Shown: in pieces, positions 7,737 through 20,201 of the stretch
Position numbering within the stretch: position 1 is the stretch's first letter
Layout of the letters: each line of letters starts with the position of its first letter
Assembly (NCBI RefSeq): GCF_001953745.1
Contig: NZ_LWLN01000002.1
Span: 248,001 to 312,000, forward strand
Reading direction: 5' to 3'
Length of the DNA stretch: 64,000 bases
Source: Natrinema saccharevitans
GTDB taxonomy: Archaea; Halobacteriota; Halobacteria; Halobacteriales; Natrialbaceae
Made by a program: the position numbers and the translations under genes
The notes under the pieces: model-generated
Told to the model about the DNA's origin: nothing
The model's input: the letters and a program-made list of their open reading frames with translations, nothing else
The model's database searches: none

Positions 7737-9581
7737 TCAGGTGTCCCAGTACTGATCTTCCGATCGCGACTCGAGAACACCGGCGTTCTCGAGTTCGTCG
7801 CGGACGATCGCCCGAATTTCGGCCTCGCTGCGCGTGGTCCGTGCGTCGGCTACCTCCTCGTTCATTGCCGCCAGCAGCTCGAAGACGTTCTCGAGTTGGT
7901 CGTGTGCCGACTCATGCTCGCCCTCGAACATCTCGGGGGAGAGAACAGCCGTCTCGGGTTCGACCTCGCTCTCGATCGGGATCGGTGTCAGCCGCCGACT
8001 CCGAGTGACGTTGGCGACGCTCTCGACGTTCTTTGCGAGGTGATTCCCGAGGTGTTCCTGCGCGTAGTCGGGGCCGTGTATCAGGGCGATCGTCTCCGGA
8101 TCGACAGTCCGTGCAAAGTCCAGCAAACCGGGCTGGGCGGCGTGGCCGCTGAGTCCACCGACCATCGACACCCAGTCGCTCGGCATCGTCACGCGAGTCG
8201 TCGGTTCGGCCGCGCCGTCAGGGGAGATCCAGGTCACGTTGTCGGCGGTCGGCCAGTCGGTCCCGAAGGGTTCGGCGTCGGTCGTGAACTGGATCTCCTC
8301 GGCCTCAGCATCGACTTGGTTCTGGATCGTCCGTCCGGTGGTCTGCAGGGCCTGATACCCGGAGAGCATGACCGTTGCGGAGTGAAACTGGGCCACAAGT
8401 TCGACGAGGTAGCGCGGGGAGTTCCCGCCGGTGAGAATCCCCGACGGGGCGATGATCACCGGGACCTTGCCGCCCGCAGCGGGGTCGACGTCCTCGAGGA
8501 TCGCCCGGCGGTCGGCGTCGCTCTCGGGGAACTCGACCTGCGACGGTGAGAACGGCGTTTCGTCGCCGCTTTCCTGCGCGCGGTTGACGACCGACTCGGC
8601 CAGGTAGTCCGTGTCGGTGACGTACTCGTGATAGCGGTCGGTCGCCTCCTGGGCCATCCCGTCGACGACGAGGCGGACCCGCTCGCTGAGATCGCCCGGC
8701 AGCGTGTGGAGACGGTTGGCGAACAGCAACTGCAGCGTCTGGGCCCGACCGACGGCGAAGGTCGGGATCAAGACCGGTTCCCGGTTGTTCAGGGCCCGCT
8801 CGACGGCGTTGTAGATCCTCGTCTGGGCGTCGCTGAACGACGTGTGACTGTGCGTCCCGCCGTAGGTACTCTCGAGAAAGAGGACGTCGGCCTGCGGCGG
8901 GGGTGTGATATCGGGCAGGTGGCTTGCCCGGCCGCCGAGGTCGCCCGAGAACACGACGCGATACCCCTCGGTCTGGAGCATGAGCCACGCCGATCCCAGC
9001 AGGTGGGCCGCGTTGCCGAGCTGGTAGACCAGTGGATCGCGCTCGAGTTCCTCCGCGACGGCCCCGACGCGGCCGCCGCCGTAGTCGACCGGCTCGAAAC
9101 GGTCGAACACCGTCGTCACGTCCTGTTGGGAGAACTGCTGCTGGTCGCCGTGACGGTTCGTCTCCCGGCGATAGATTTTCAGCGAGTCCTCGAGCAGCGT
9201 CTTCGCGAGGTCGATCGTCGGTCGGGTCGCGATAATCGGCGCATCGTCATCGAGATGGCCCCGTGCCTCGAGGACGGGAAGGCCGCCGCAGTGATCGATA
9301 TGCGCATGAGTCAGAAAGACGGCGTCGACTGATTCCGGACCGAGCCCGCGGAAGTCGGGGTAGTCGTCGCCCTCGCTCTGGTTGAGGCCGCAGTCGACGA
9401 GGTAGGTGCCGTGTTCGGTGTCGACTTGATAGCAACTCCGACCGACTTCGCGATCGCCGCCCCGCGGGGTGACGATCATGGGTGTGTCGGGCGATGGGCC
9501 CACTCCCGCATGCTCGAGTGGGTCAAAGTCTTGGTCGGTGTCGGCCGGCAGCCACGGCGTTTCGGGATCGACTCCAGTCAT
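7737..9581 (-). CDS. Beta-CASP metallo-beta-lactamase ribonuclease
   Basis: This 614-residue protein shows metallo-beta-lactamase motifs in order: VDCGLNQ, HAHIDHCGG (zinc-binding HxHxDH), GNAAHLLGSA and SGDLGGR. The beta-CASP insertion follows with FLESTYGG, APSGILTGGNS and GLSGHAAQPG. The family comprises archaeal RNA exo- and endonucleases (aRNase J, aCPSF). The N-terminal KH domains of aCPSF1 are missing, so it is closer to aCPSF2-type or other MBL RNases. The last 90 residues are a charged helical extension (DQLENVFELLAAMNEEV). The ATG at 9581 gives a short leader before the MBL fold. It stands alone, and the role in RNA decay is inferred from family. Confidence 0.85.
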   Translation of the reverse strand: MTGVDPETPWLPADTDQDFDPLEHAGVGPSPDTPMIVTPRGGDREVGRSCYQVDTEHGTYLVDCGLNQSEGDDYPDFRGLGPESVDAVFLTHAHIDHCGGLPVLEARGHLDDDAPIIATRPTIDLAKTLLEDSLKIYRRETNRHGDQQQFSQQDVTTVFDRFEPVDYGGGRVGAVAEELERDPLVYQLGNAAHLLGSAWLMLQTEGYRVVFSGDLGGRASHLPDITPPPQADVLFLESTYGGTHSHTSFSDAQTRIYNAVERALNNREPVLIPTFAVGRAQTLQLLFANRLHTLPGDLSERVRLVVDGMAQEATDRYHEYVTDTDYLAESVVNRAQESGDETPFSPSQVEFPESDADRRAILEDVDPAAGGKVPVIIAPSGILTGGNSPRYLVELVAQFHSATVMLSGYQALQTTGRTIQNQVDAEAEEIQFTTDAEPFGTDWPTADNVTWISPDGAAEPTTRVTMPSDWVSMVGGLSGHAAQPGLLDFARTVDPETIALIHGPDYAQEHLGNHLAKNVESVANVTRSRRLTPIPIESEVEPETAVLSPEMFEGEHESAHDQLENVFELLAAMNEEVADARTTRSEAEIRAIVRDELENAGVLESRSEDQYWDT

Positions 9582-9639
9582 TACTGGGGAATCTCGTGGT
9601 CACTACTTGGTGATTTGGCAAACAGACTGAAAGTGGATC

Positions 9640-9870
9640 TATGAGACGTCGTTCAGAGAGGTCAGCAGCGTCGAAAACTTTCTTTCCGGTTGTTTCTCCG
9701 TCGATAGTCCGATAGAAACAGGAACGATATCCAGTGTGGAAGGCACCTCTTTCCTTTGTAATTCGATATAGGTGGCTATCATTATCACAATCTTCACGGA
9801 TCCCTTGGACCTTCTGACTGTGTCACTTGCACTGCCTTTCTTCCAGAACTGAGCCGCCACATCTCCTGAA
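9640..9870 (-). pseudogene. hisI: hisI fragment (phosphoribosyl-AMP cyclohydrolase)
   Basis: Read in two frames the minus strand gives FWKKGSASDTV, then VQGIREDCDNDSHLYRIT, then GAFHTGYRSCFYRTIDGE and KKVFDAADLSE. These match the C-terminal half of HisI (LWKKGETSG..., DCD.D.LLY, GACHTG..SCFYR). A one-base shift separates the first two pieces. One zinc-ligand cysteine (GACHTG) is Phe here. The N-terminal half is absent, and the fragment ends exactly where palindromic repeat copy 3 begins (9871). It is therefore a dead fragment; the real hisI must be elsewhere. Confidence 0.8.
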
Positions 9871-9956
9871 CTATAGTAGCCACTGAACGTCATTGCACAC
9901 CTGATCGCACGACAGCGCTGCGATCAGTATGTGAATCGTTTCAGCGACTACTATAG
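9871..9956. repeat. 86-bp palindromic repeat, copy 3
   Basis: It begins CTATAGTAGCCACTGAACG and ends TTCAGCGACTACTATAG. It is in the same orientation as copy 2 and inverted relative to copy 1. The outer arms contain two mismatches, unlike the perfect arms of copies 1 and 2. It abuts the hisI fragment on one side and the rRNA promoter region on the other. Confidence 0.85.
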
Positions 9957-10024
9957 ATCGTCTCCGGAGAAACTCATAGATATGTTGCGACCTCCATATG
10001 AGTATGGTACTACCTACCTCTGAA

Positions 10025-10072
10025 GGTAGGGTTCGTAGGTCTTAAATAGGTGTCCCCGATTACAAAGTAATA
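10025..10072 (+). promoter_or_regulatory. rRNA operon promoter
   Basis: A TATA-type element CTTAAATAGG (10041-10050) lies about 205 bases before the 16S 5' end, preceded by GGTTCGTAGG and a small inverted repeat (CTACCT/AGGTAG, about 10013-10028). Haloarchaeal rRNA operons commonly use CTTAAAT-type promoters in the leader. Start of transcription is expected near 10070-10075. More promoters upstream are possible but I see only one good candidate. Confidence 0.55.
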
Positions 10073-10124
10073 CGAAGAAGATGAGGACCCCATCCCTGCG
10101 GTCCGCCGTACAGATGGGATCTGA

Positions 10125-10142
10125 TGTTAGCCTTGGTAGTTC
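10125..10142 (+). other. 16S processing stem, 5' strand
   Basis: TGTTAGCCTTGGTAGTTC is exactly complementary to GAACTACCAAGGCTAACA at 11828-11845, downstream of 16S. The pair loops out the whole 16S gene. Archaeal 16S precursors are cut at a bulge-helix-bulge in such a stem. Confidence 0.8.
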
Positions 10143-10253
10143 GGTGACGCTCGATCGGTCACACGACCGGCGTCAGCGAACGTGGACCCCTGTGTGAGTG
10201 TGTACCAACATTCACCGCCAACAGACCCTCCCCAACTGGGGAGATCAAATAGC

Positions 10254-11725
<1,472 letters not shown>

Positions 11726-11827
11726 ACAGACCGGGACCGAGGCGTCGCCCCGGCCCAAAAGTCGTGGCGCGTAGCGCCACGCAGTCCACGTTCGATCGAC
11801 CCACGTCGTGGCCGATCGGGCACCTTT

Positions 11828-11845
11828 GAACTACCAAGGCTAACA
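11828..11845 (+). other. 16S processing stem, 3' strand
   Basis: GAACTACCAAGGCTAACA pairs over 18 bases with 10125-10142. It lies 103 bases after the 16S 3' end and 33 bases before the tRNA-Ala gene. Confidence 0.8.
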
Positions 11846-11878
11846 CCTACTCCCGCTGTCCGCCTTTGTGGCGGACGT

Positions 11879-11950
11879 GGGCCCATAGCTCAGTGGTAGA
11901 GTGCCTCCTTTGCAAGGAGGATGCCCAGGGTTCGAATCCCTGTGGGTCCA
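11879..11950 (+). tRNA. tRNA-Ala (anticodon TGC)
   Basis: The 72-nt tRNA folds well. The acceptor GGGCCCA pairs with TGGGTCC, the anticodon stem CCTCC/GGAGG encloses TTTGCAA, and the T arm is CAGGGTTCGAATCCCTG. The discriminator is A and CCA is not encoded. It lies between 16S and 23S, its standard place in haloarchaeal rRNA operons. Confidence 0.97.
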
Positions 11951-12095
11951 TGGCTCGGGTTGGATCGAATCGTGCCCCTTAAGTGGGGCAGACGATTTCG
12001 GTCTAATCCGAACGAACCGATGCACCACCCCGCGCAAGCGTGGGTGGGAAGGGTCAATGCAGGCCGGCCGTCTACCGGCGTGCAGATGAGACCGT

Positions 12096-12112
12096 GTGTA
12101 CGTGTAGTCCAG
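12096..12112 (+). other. 23S processing stem, 5' strand
   Basis: GTGTACGTGTAGTCCAG is the exact complement of CTGGACTACACGTACAC at 15147-15163. Further pairing (GGACCCGTTC with GAACGGGTCC) continues inwards. The stem encloses the 23S gene and is the expected site of bulge-helix-bulge cleavage. Confidence 0.85.
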
Positions 12113-12179
12113 GCGTCCACTGGACCCGTTCCCGGGTCACGATGTTGCGACTCTGTCGCAACGCCGATCCGATGAACGT

Positions 12180-15089
<2,910 letters not shown>

Positions 15090-15146
15090 ACACTCATACA
15101 CTACATCGCATTGGATCCGTGACGCGCGAACGGGTCCGGACGCAAA

Positions 15147-15163
15147 CTGGACTACACGTACAC
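15147..15163 (+). other. 23S processing stem, 3' strand
   Basis: CTGGACTACACGTACAC pairs with 12096-12112. It is followed 16 bases later by the first tRNA-like element. Confidence 0.85.
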
Positions 15164-15179
15164 TCGGTCTTGGACAGAC

Positions 15180-15221
15180 ACCGATTAGGGTTTGACGACG
15201 GTTCGAGTCCGTCGGTCGGCG
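15180..15221 (+). other. tRNA-like mini-helix before 5S copy 1
   Basis: A T-arm mimic (GACGG TTCGAGT CCGTC, 15197-15213) is followed by GGTCGGC and one unpaired base, directly before the 5S gene. ACCGATT (15180-15186) can pair with GGTCGGC using wobble pairs. There is no anticodon arm. In Haloferax volcanii the 5S 5' end is reported to be cut by tRNase Z at a tRNA-like element, and this structure fits that role. Confidence 0.65.
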
Positions 15222-15343
15222 TTACGGCGGCCATAGCGGCGAGGTGCCTCCCGTACCCATCCCGAACACGGAAGATAAGCTCGCCTGCGTTTCGGTCAGT
15301 ACTGGAGTGGGCGACCCTCTGGGAACCCCGATTCGCCGCCTCC
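15222..15343 (+). rRNA. 5S ribosomal RNA, copy 1
   Basis: The 122-nt 5S gene has TTACGGCGGCC at its 5' end and GCCGCC near its 3' end forming helix I. The internal conserved block CCCGTACCCATCCCGAACACGG is split here as CCCGTACCC and ATCCCGAACACGG. Standard last gene of the operon. Confidence 0.95.
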
Positions 15344-15362
15344 ATTCATATCGGCCGATACG

Positions 15363-15412
15363 GCCGATCTCCCGACAGTGGTCTGACGGCGGTTCGATTC
15401 CGCCGGTCGGCA
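15363..15412 (+). other. tRNA-like mini-helix before 5S copy 2
   Basis: GCCGATC (15363-15369) pairs with GGTCGGC (15405-15411). The T-arm mimic is GGCGG TTCGATT CCGCC (15388-15404). One unpaired A (15412) precedes the 5S gene. The T stem differs from that of copy 1 at paired positions yet still pairs, so the fold rather than the sequence is kept. Confidence 0.65.
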
Positions 15413-15534
15413 TTACAGCGGCCACAGTGGCGAGGTGCCTCCCGTACCCATCCCGAACACGGAAGATAAGTTCGCCTACGTTTCGGTCAGTACTGGAGTG
15501 GGCGACCCTCTGGGAACCCCGATTCGCCGCTTCC
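15413..15534 (+). rRNA. 5S ribosomal RNA, copy 2
   Basis: The second tandem 5S gene lies 191 bases after the first. It differs from copy 1 at six positions. Two pairs of changes are compensatory (helix I G-C to A-T; helix II C-G to T-A), and one change gives a G-T wobble. The fold is preserved, so the copy is probably functional. Confidence 0.93.
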
Positions 15535-16014
15535 ATTCATACCTTCAATCCATATAGCAACTGCTCCGTGATCTTCTTATCAGAGAGGCGAAGTACCGGC
15601 AAAAACCTACGGTAGTTACAGCGGTAGCGAGGCGAAAGCCTACCGGCTTTAGCCGTGGGAGAATGTCAGAACTGTACACCGAAAATACACTACCGCTGGT
15701 CGCACTCGTCCTCGAGGATCTAGCAAGTATTCCGGTACTGCTCACTGTCTGGAGGATAATTGAGGCACTAAGCCCCCTTCCTCAGCGAGGAGGAAATACA
15801 GCGCCGCCCGTATTTTTTGGGCGTATATCTTGGCGTCGACGGACATCTTCTCTCCGGACATAATGTGGGTACTCTTTTTGACGTTCAATTCGTGTAGTTG
15901 CAAAGACATGCCTTCCACGAACTTCGCACTCATACTTGTCCCACCAGTTCCCTGGTCTCTTGATACTATGGCGCATGGGTAAGAAATATTTGACGTCCCC
16001 TATAGGTATCAGTC
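15535..16014. other. Gene-poor stretch with IS relics
   Basis: No intact gene. An IS200/IS605-like end lies at 15615-15668. Minus-strand frames of 63-64 codons at 15742-15976 have no recognisable motif. The right end contains the promoter of the S66 peptidase (AAGAAATATTTGACG, about 15981-15995), close enough to the GTG start for a very short leader. Confidence 0.4.
15615..15668 (+). mobile_element. IS200/IS605-type right-end remnant
   Basis: The hairpin AAAGCCTACCGGCTTT followed by AGCCGTGGGAGAATGTCA is typical of the 3' end of haloarchaeal IS200/IS605 (IS1341-type) elements, where it also forms the end of the TnpB guide RNA. No tnpB reading frame survives upstream, where the 5S gene lies instead. 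It is a solo end, perhaps left by an imprecise deletion. Confidence 0.5.
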
Positions 16015-17067
16015 GTGCCTGAGTTCCTTACTCCTCCCCCCGTTGAACCCGGCGATCAGGTCGCGGTTGTCGCACCGGCATCAAACGCACCCGAGTCTGC
16101 GCGGTTCATATACGAACTCGGTCTTGAACGCATGCGCGAGGTTTTCGACCTTGATCCGGTTGAGTATCCGACCGCGACCGCCGACCCGGAGTGGCTTGCG
16201 GATAATCCAGAGGCACGCGCCGAAGATGTTATGGACGCCTTCCGCGACTCGAATATTTCGGCCGTGATCGCTAATATTGGAGGCCACGACCAAATCACAA
16301 TCCTCCCGTATCTCGATGGGGACGTACTCCGCAAACACCCGACGCGATTCTACGGTTACTCAGACAACACGAACCTGGCCCTGTTTCTCTGGAATCACGG
16401 GATCGTTTCGTACTACGGTGGATCGACACTGCTTGAATACGCGATGGATGGCGAGATGTTTGACTACACCGAAGAGTACCTACGGCGTGCGCTCTTCGAG
16501 GATTCTGTCGGTGAATGGACCGAAGCAGAGGTTTTCACTGATGAGGCCGGTGACTGGGAAGATCCAGAGTCAGTCAAAACCACGCGCGAAATCGAACGAT
16601 CTGATGGCCGAATCTGGCGTGGTGGTAAAAAGACCGTCTCGGGTCGAATCTGGGGCGGCTGCTATGCAGTCCTCGTCGAGCAGTTCCTCGCCGATCGCTA
16701 CCTGCCCGATCCCGACGCATTGAACGGCACCGTTCTTGCGTTAGAGACAAGCGAACTGATCCCTGACCCGGCTGTCGTCGGTGCGAACCTCCGGGCGCTC
16801 GGCGAACGCGGTCTCCTCGAACGATTCGACGGTGTGCTTGTCGGACGCGCTGCCGCACGCTCACACACTGAACAAAACCCACGAGAATGGCGAGTGGGGT
16901 ATCGAGAGCGCCAGCGTGACACGATTGCTGACGTGTTCGAAACGTACAATCCGAACGCACCCGTTGTCTTCGATTGCGAGTTCGGACACACCTATCCGAC
17001 GTGTCCCATTCCAATCGGCGGTGAGGTCGAAATAGAACCCTCGACCAAATCAATTCACTTTCCGTGA
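16015..17067 (+). CDS. S66-family peptidase (LD-carboxypeptidase/MccF-like)
   Basis: This 350-residue protein matches serine peptidase family S66. The N-terminal domain starts PVEPGDQVAVVAPAS and holds the nucleophile elbow FYGYSDNTNL (Ser near residue 119). The C-terminal domain ends VFDCEFGHTYPTCPIP with the catalytic His. In bacteria the family cuts LD bonds in murein peptides or inactivates microcin C; archaea lack murein, so the haloarchaeal substrate is unknown. The GTG at 16015 is chosen because the family starts about nine residues before GDQVAVVAPAS and a TATA-like element lies 25 bases upstream. It is transcribed alone. Confidence 0.85.
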   Translation: MPEFLTPPPVEPGDQVAVVAPASNAPESARFIYELGLERMREVFDLDPVEYPTATADPEWLADNPEARAEDVMDAFRDSNISAVIANIGGHDQITILPYLDGDVLRKHPTRFYGYSDNTNLALFLWNHGIVSYYGGSTLLEYAMDGEMFDYTEEYLRRALFEDSVGEWTEAEVFTDEAGDWEDPESVKTTREIERSDGRIWRGGKKTVSGRIWGGCYAVLVEQFLADRYLPDPDALNGTVLALETSELIPDPAVVGANLRALGERGLLERFDGVLVGRAAARSHTEQNPREWRVGYRERQRDTIADVFETYNPNAPVVFDCEFGHTYPTCPIPIGGEVEIEPSTKSIHFP

Positions 17068-17227
17068 TTTCACAGCAGGTTAATGTTCGCCGTCCGGTTC
17101 GTCCGGTTGTTCGCTTCGAGACACCGCTAGGTTGCGGTCTTGGATTTCTTGTGGCAAATAGAGAAACAGTGTTAATCGACGGCGACAACAACACATACGC
17201 TGTGGAGTCCCCCACTATAGCCAGATT

Positions 17228-17818
17228 ATGCTCACGCCAACAGTTATCGGGGAATTCGATAGCCAAGCACCGGAAGCCACGAAGACGGCGACGTTCGGTC
17301 TGGGTTGTTTCTGGGGACCCGACGCGGCGTTCGGTGCAGTTGACGGTGTCGTGCGGACTCGAGTCGGCTATGCTGGTGGGACGAAATCCGACCCGTCCTA
17401 TGAGGTTCTCGGCGACCATACGGAAGTCGTGCAGGTCGAATACGATCCCGAGCAGCTCTCGTTCATTGACCTACTCGAGCGAGCGTTTTCAGAACATGAC
17501 CCATATCAGCAGCCCTCGAGGCGGCAGTATCAGAATATCATTTTCACTGAGACGGCTACTCAACACGATCTGCTGCAGACGTTTCTGGACGCCAGTGATT
17601 TCGACAGTACCCGGATCACAACGCGTCTCGAATCACTCGATCGGTTCCATCTCGCAGAAGCCTATCACCAGAAGGTCAACCTCCGTGGAAAACGGTGGAT
17701 CTCCGGTGTATTTACTGACGCGGAGTACGATGACGCGGCGATCAGAGAGTCGCCAGCAGCGGCGAAGCTGAACGCTCACGTTGCTGGCCACGCTGTCAGT
17801 GTTCCGTTTATTAATTAG
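17228..17818 (+). CDS. msrA: Peptide methionine-S-sulfoxide reductase
   Basis: This 196-residue MsrA reduces methionine-S-sulfoxide in proteins. The catalytic motif GCFWG lies at residues 26-30, followed by VRTRVGYAGGTKSDPSYEVLGDHTEVVQV, here split as VGYAGGTKSDPSYE and HTEVVQVEYDP. The usual EQYRS..F segment is replaced by YQQPSRRQYQNIIFTE, a variant of the family. Length is normal. The ATG at 17228 is followed by a short nonconserved leader. It stands alone downstream of the S66 gene with a 160-base gap that has its own TATA-like element. Confidence 0.88.
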   Translation: MLTPTVIGEFDSQAPEATKTATFGLGCFWGPDAAFGAVDGVVRTRVGYAGGTKSDPSYEVLGDHTEVVQVEYDPEQLSFIDLLERAFSEHDPYQQPSRRQYQNIIFTETATQHDLLQTFLDASDFDSTRITTRLESLDRFHLAEAYHQKVNLRGKRWISGVFTDAEYDDAAIRESPAAAKLNAHVAGHAVSVPFIN

Positions 17819-18320
17819 GCGTTCGATTCAGAGTCACAGCACTAACACCTCATCGTTCGAGACGCGAACTCGCCAATCCGACGCAGTAGGCTCGAGTTGT
17901 TTTGCTCGTGTGGTCCGTATTTCGAGAACGAAACCCACACACTCTCCCCACTCTGGTGATCGATATGACGGCATCGATCCACTCACCGAGGCCCGGTGTC
18001 CCGCTGATTGGCTGAGCGAGGACACTAAATTATCTTCGGAATCTCTTCCAAGTGGCCGAAGGTGTAGGCGAGCGCTCGAGTGCGGGCGGTCACCGATTTG
18101 GTTCCGCTCGAGCGATCACCACTGGTGGACGATTACTCAGCGCGATTCTCGGTTCGTCTCCATGTTGCTCCCCACCGTCGAAACAACGGGGGGTCGAGTC
18201 GGTTCAGCGTGGGACAATTCTCTCGAGGTTCAAGCCGAGTCCACGGACACGTCCCTCCCCCAAATAGCCAAAGGCGCTTAGGGTGGGGTAGTTGACGAGA
18301 ATCGCCGCACCGGCCACTAG
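17819..18320. other. Gene-free stretch
   Basis: No supported gene. A minus-strand frame at 17834-18025 (ending WRVRVSNDEVLVL) looks slightly protein-like but has no recognisable family. The stretch ends in the ParA-associated repeat region. Confidence 0.35.
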
Positions 18321-18321
18321 T

Positions 18322-18652
18322 ACAATAGTTGAAATAGGTACAATAGGCGAATTCTACTGGTCGTTATGAGATTTGTTGTGAACTCGGTTCAACAGCCAGC
18401 TACAGTTAACCTCTCTAGGAACGGAAAGTAGGATAGTTTTCCTCACCAGGCATACCATCTACAATAGGTACCTTTCTATTACCATCTGTTTTACCTACCT
18501 CATCTATTATACCTATTTCACCTATTCCATCGATTTCACCTACTGTTGCTACCCAACCGATTTGAGTTGCAATAGGTAGAACTATGCTTCAGGAATGTAG
18601 TACAGTCTCAACAGGCTGAGACGGAACCTTCCGAGACAATAGGTTCCTATTG
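18322..18652. repeat. CAATAGGTA boxes upstream of parA
   Basis: About nine copies of a box close to CAATAGGTA on either strand: 18322, 18332, 18340, 18462, inverted copies around 18510 and 18518, 18570, and a palindrome CAATAGGTTCCTATTG at 18637-18652. The palindrome ends 22 bases before the parA ATG and would overlap its core promoter. The arrangement suggests an operator and centromere-like region for the ParA system. Related boxes recur at 22988-23064 and 26226-26321. Confidence 0.65.
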
Positions 18653-18674
18653 CGAATCAACAAACCGAACCGAT

Positions 18675-19571
18675 ATGCCAATGAATAAGACAACAGCCAA
18701 GCCACGTGCCGTCAGCGTGGTCATCCTGAAAGGCGGTGTCGGGAAATCAACGACTTCGATGAATCTCGCGCGCCAGCTCTCGGAGCGCGGGGCGACCCTC
18801 TTCGCCGACCTCGATCCGAACGGTCACGCGACGAACGGGCTCGGGTTCGAAGCGGCATACCAGAGCGAGACCAATCTCGGGGACGTCATCCTCGAGGGGT
18901 CGGCGACGCCACACGACCTGATCCGATCGACCGACCACGGCTTCGATCTACTGCCGTCCTCGAACACGCTCGAGGACGTCGAGAAAGATCTCGCCGGCGC
19001 GATGCAGGGCTCGGCACGAATCAAGTCGAAGATCGTCGACCCACTGCTCGGCGACGAATACGAGTACGTGGTCTTCGACTGTCCGGCATACCCGGGGATG
19101 CTCAACAACAACGCCCTCGTCGCGACGGGGAACGTGATGATCCCGATCGAGCCGGGCTCGAGCGCGATCGGCGGCTACAAGCGAACGATGGAGCGACTCA
19201 TCGAACCGGCACGGGAGTACATCGACGTCGACGTGCTGGCGGTCATCCCGAACAAACTCTCGGACCGGATCGACCAACAGACCGAGGATCGAGAACTCCT
19301 CGAGAACCTCAACACTGCCACCTACGAGGTCAACCCCGGACAGCCGCTCCAAGAGGCGGTTCCCGACTTCGCCCGAATCACCGCCGAGGTGTTCGACGCG
19401 ATCGATGCCGGCGAGACGAGTCCGCCGAAGCCGGGGATCCGCCATCGATCGGCCCTGTCGCGATCGCTCCAGCACAACCAACCGCTCCAGGATTACGATC
19501 CGGAGAACGACCAGATCCCCTACTACGAGGAACTGGCCGAGATCGTCGCAACTGGAGGGATCCAGCGATGA
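18675..19571 (+). CDS. ParA-family partition ATPase
   Basis: This 298-residue Walker ATPase has a deviant Walker A KGGVGKST (residues 19-26) and switch text FADLDPNGHATNGLG. Walker B is YVVFDCPAYPGMLNNN. ParA proteins segregate plasmids or chromosomes with a DNA-bound partner. The first ATG (18675) and a second at 18681 are both possible starts. It overlaps the next gene by four bases (ATGA), so the two are coupled. The upstream CAATAGG boxes probably bind the partner or ParA itself. Confidence 0.9.
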   Translation: MPMNKTTAKPRAVSVVILKGGVGKSTTSMNLARQLSERGATLFADLDPNGHATNGLGFEAAYQSETNLGDVILEGSATPHDLIRSTDHGFDLLPSSNTLEDVEKDLAGAMQGSARIKSKIVDPLLGDEYEYVVFDCPAYPGMLNNNALVATGNVMIPIEPGSSAIGGYKRTMERLIEPAREYIDVDVLAVIPNKLSDRIDQQTEDRELLENLNTATYEVNPGQPLQEAVPDFARITAEVFDAIDAGETSPPKPGIRHRSALSRSLQHNQPLQDYDPENDQIPYYEELAEIVATGGIQR

Positions 19572-20053
19572 GTAATCCGTTCGACGATCTCAAGGAAGAC
19601 GACGAAGAGACCGAGACGGCCGACTCGACCACCGAGACCGAAACCGAGGTTGACGCAAAATCGCCGTCGGGAGGAACCGACGAGGGCGCTTCGGAGCCGA
19701 CAGCGTCCGACTCGAGTCCGAACAGGGAGTTGGACCCAGAACCGCCGACCGACACCGAACTCGCCGCTGAAAACGCGACGGGCATGGCCGACGAACCAGA
19801 ATCACCCGCGGAAGCGGGACCGGCGTTCGAATACAGCGAGGTCCAACAGAAGCCGTTCTACGCTCGCTCCGAGACGGTCGACGAGTTCGAGAACGCGATC
19901 CGAACGACGATCGTCCCGACACTCGCCGAAGCGGACGTCATCGACGAAGAAACCCGAGAGATTCACGACGCTGTCCTTCGACTCGCGAACGAAGAACCCG
20001 AACGGATCGCCGAACTCGTCCTCGAGGAACGGCGACAGGCAGGAGACCATTGA
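19568..20053 (+). CDS. Acidic ParA partner protein
   Basis: This 161-residue protein has an unstructured, very acidic N-terminal half (residues 1-90, rich in D, E, T and S). A compact C-terminal domain follows (FEYSEVQQKPFYARSETVDEFENA, split here, then EETREIHDAVLRLANEEPERIAEL). Genes of this kind sit directly behind parA in many haloarchaeal replicons. It is not a canonical ParB: no helix-turn-helix is visible. The four-base overlap with parA argues for a joint role, plausibly as adaptor or DNA-binding partner; this is inference. Confidence 0.75.
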   Translation: MSNPFDDLKEDDEETETADSTTETETEVDAKSPSGGTDEGASEPTASDSSPNRELDPEPPTDTELAAENATGMADEPESPAEAGPAFEYSEVQQKPFYARSETVDEFENAIRTTIVPTLAEADVIDEETREIHDAVLRLANEEPERIAELVLEERRQAGDH

Positions 20054-20201
20054 TCGCGGAAATCGACAGTTGCGTATCGACTGTCTTCGCTTCGGCGACA
20101 TACGGCTGGGACGCCGTGTGAATCGGTCTGTTCACTCTTCGAAAGGCTGTTGTTCGAGCGAACCAGATCCTGTTTAGTTTCGCCTCGAACCGAAGCGGTC
20201 G

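Noticed and set aside
7641-9332. Long plus-strand frames opposite the beta-CASP gene
   Set aside because: They are antisense shadows of a GC-rich gene whose minus-strand protein has complete metal motifs.
15180-15412. Additional tRNA genes before the 5S copies
   Set aside because: Only acceptor and T-arm mimics exist; no D or anticodon arm can be drawn.
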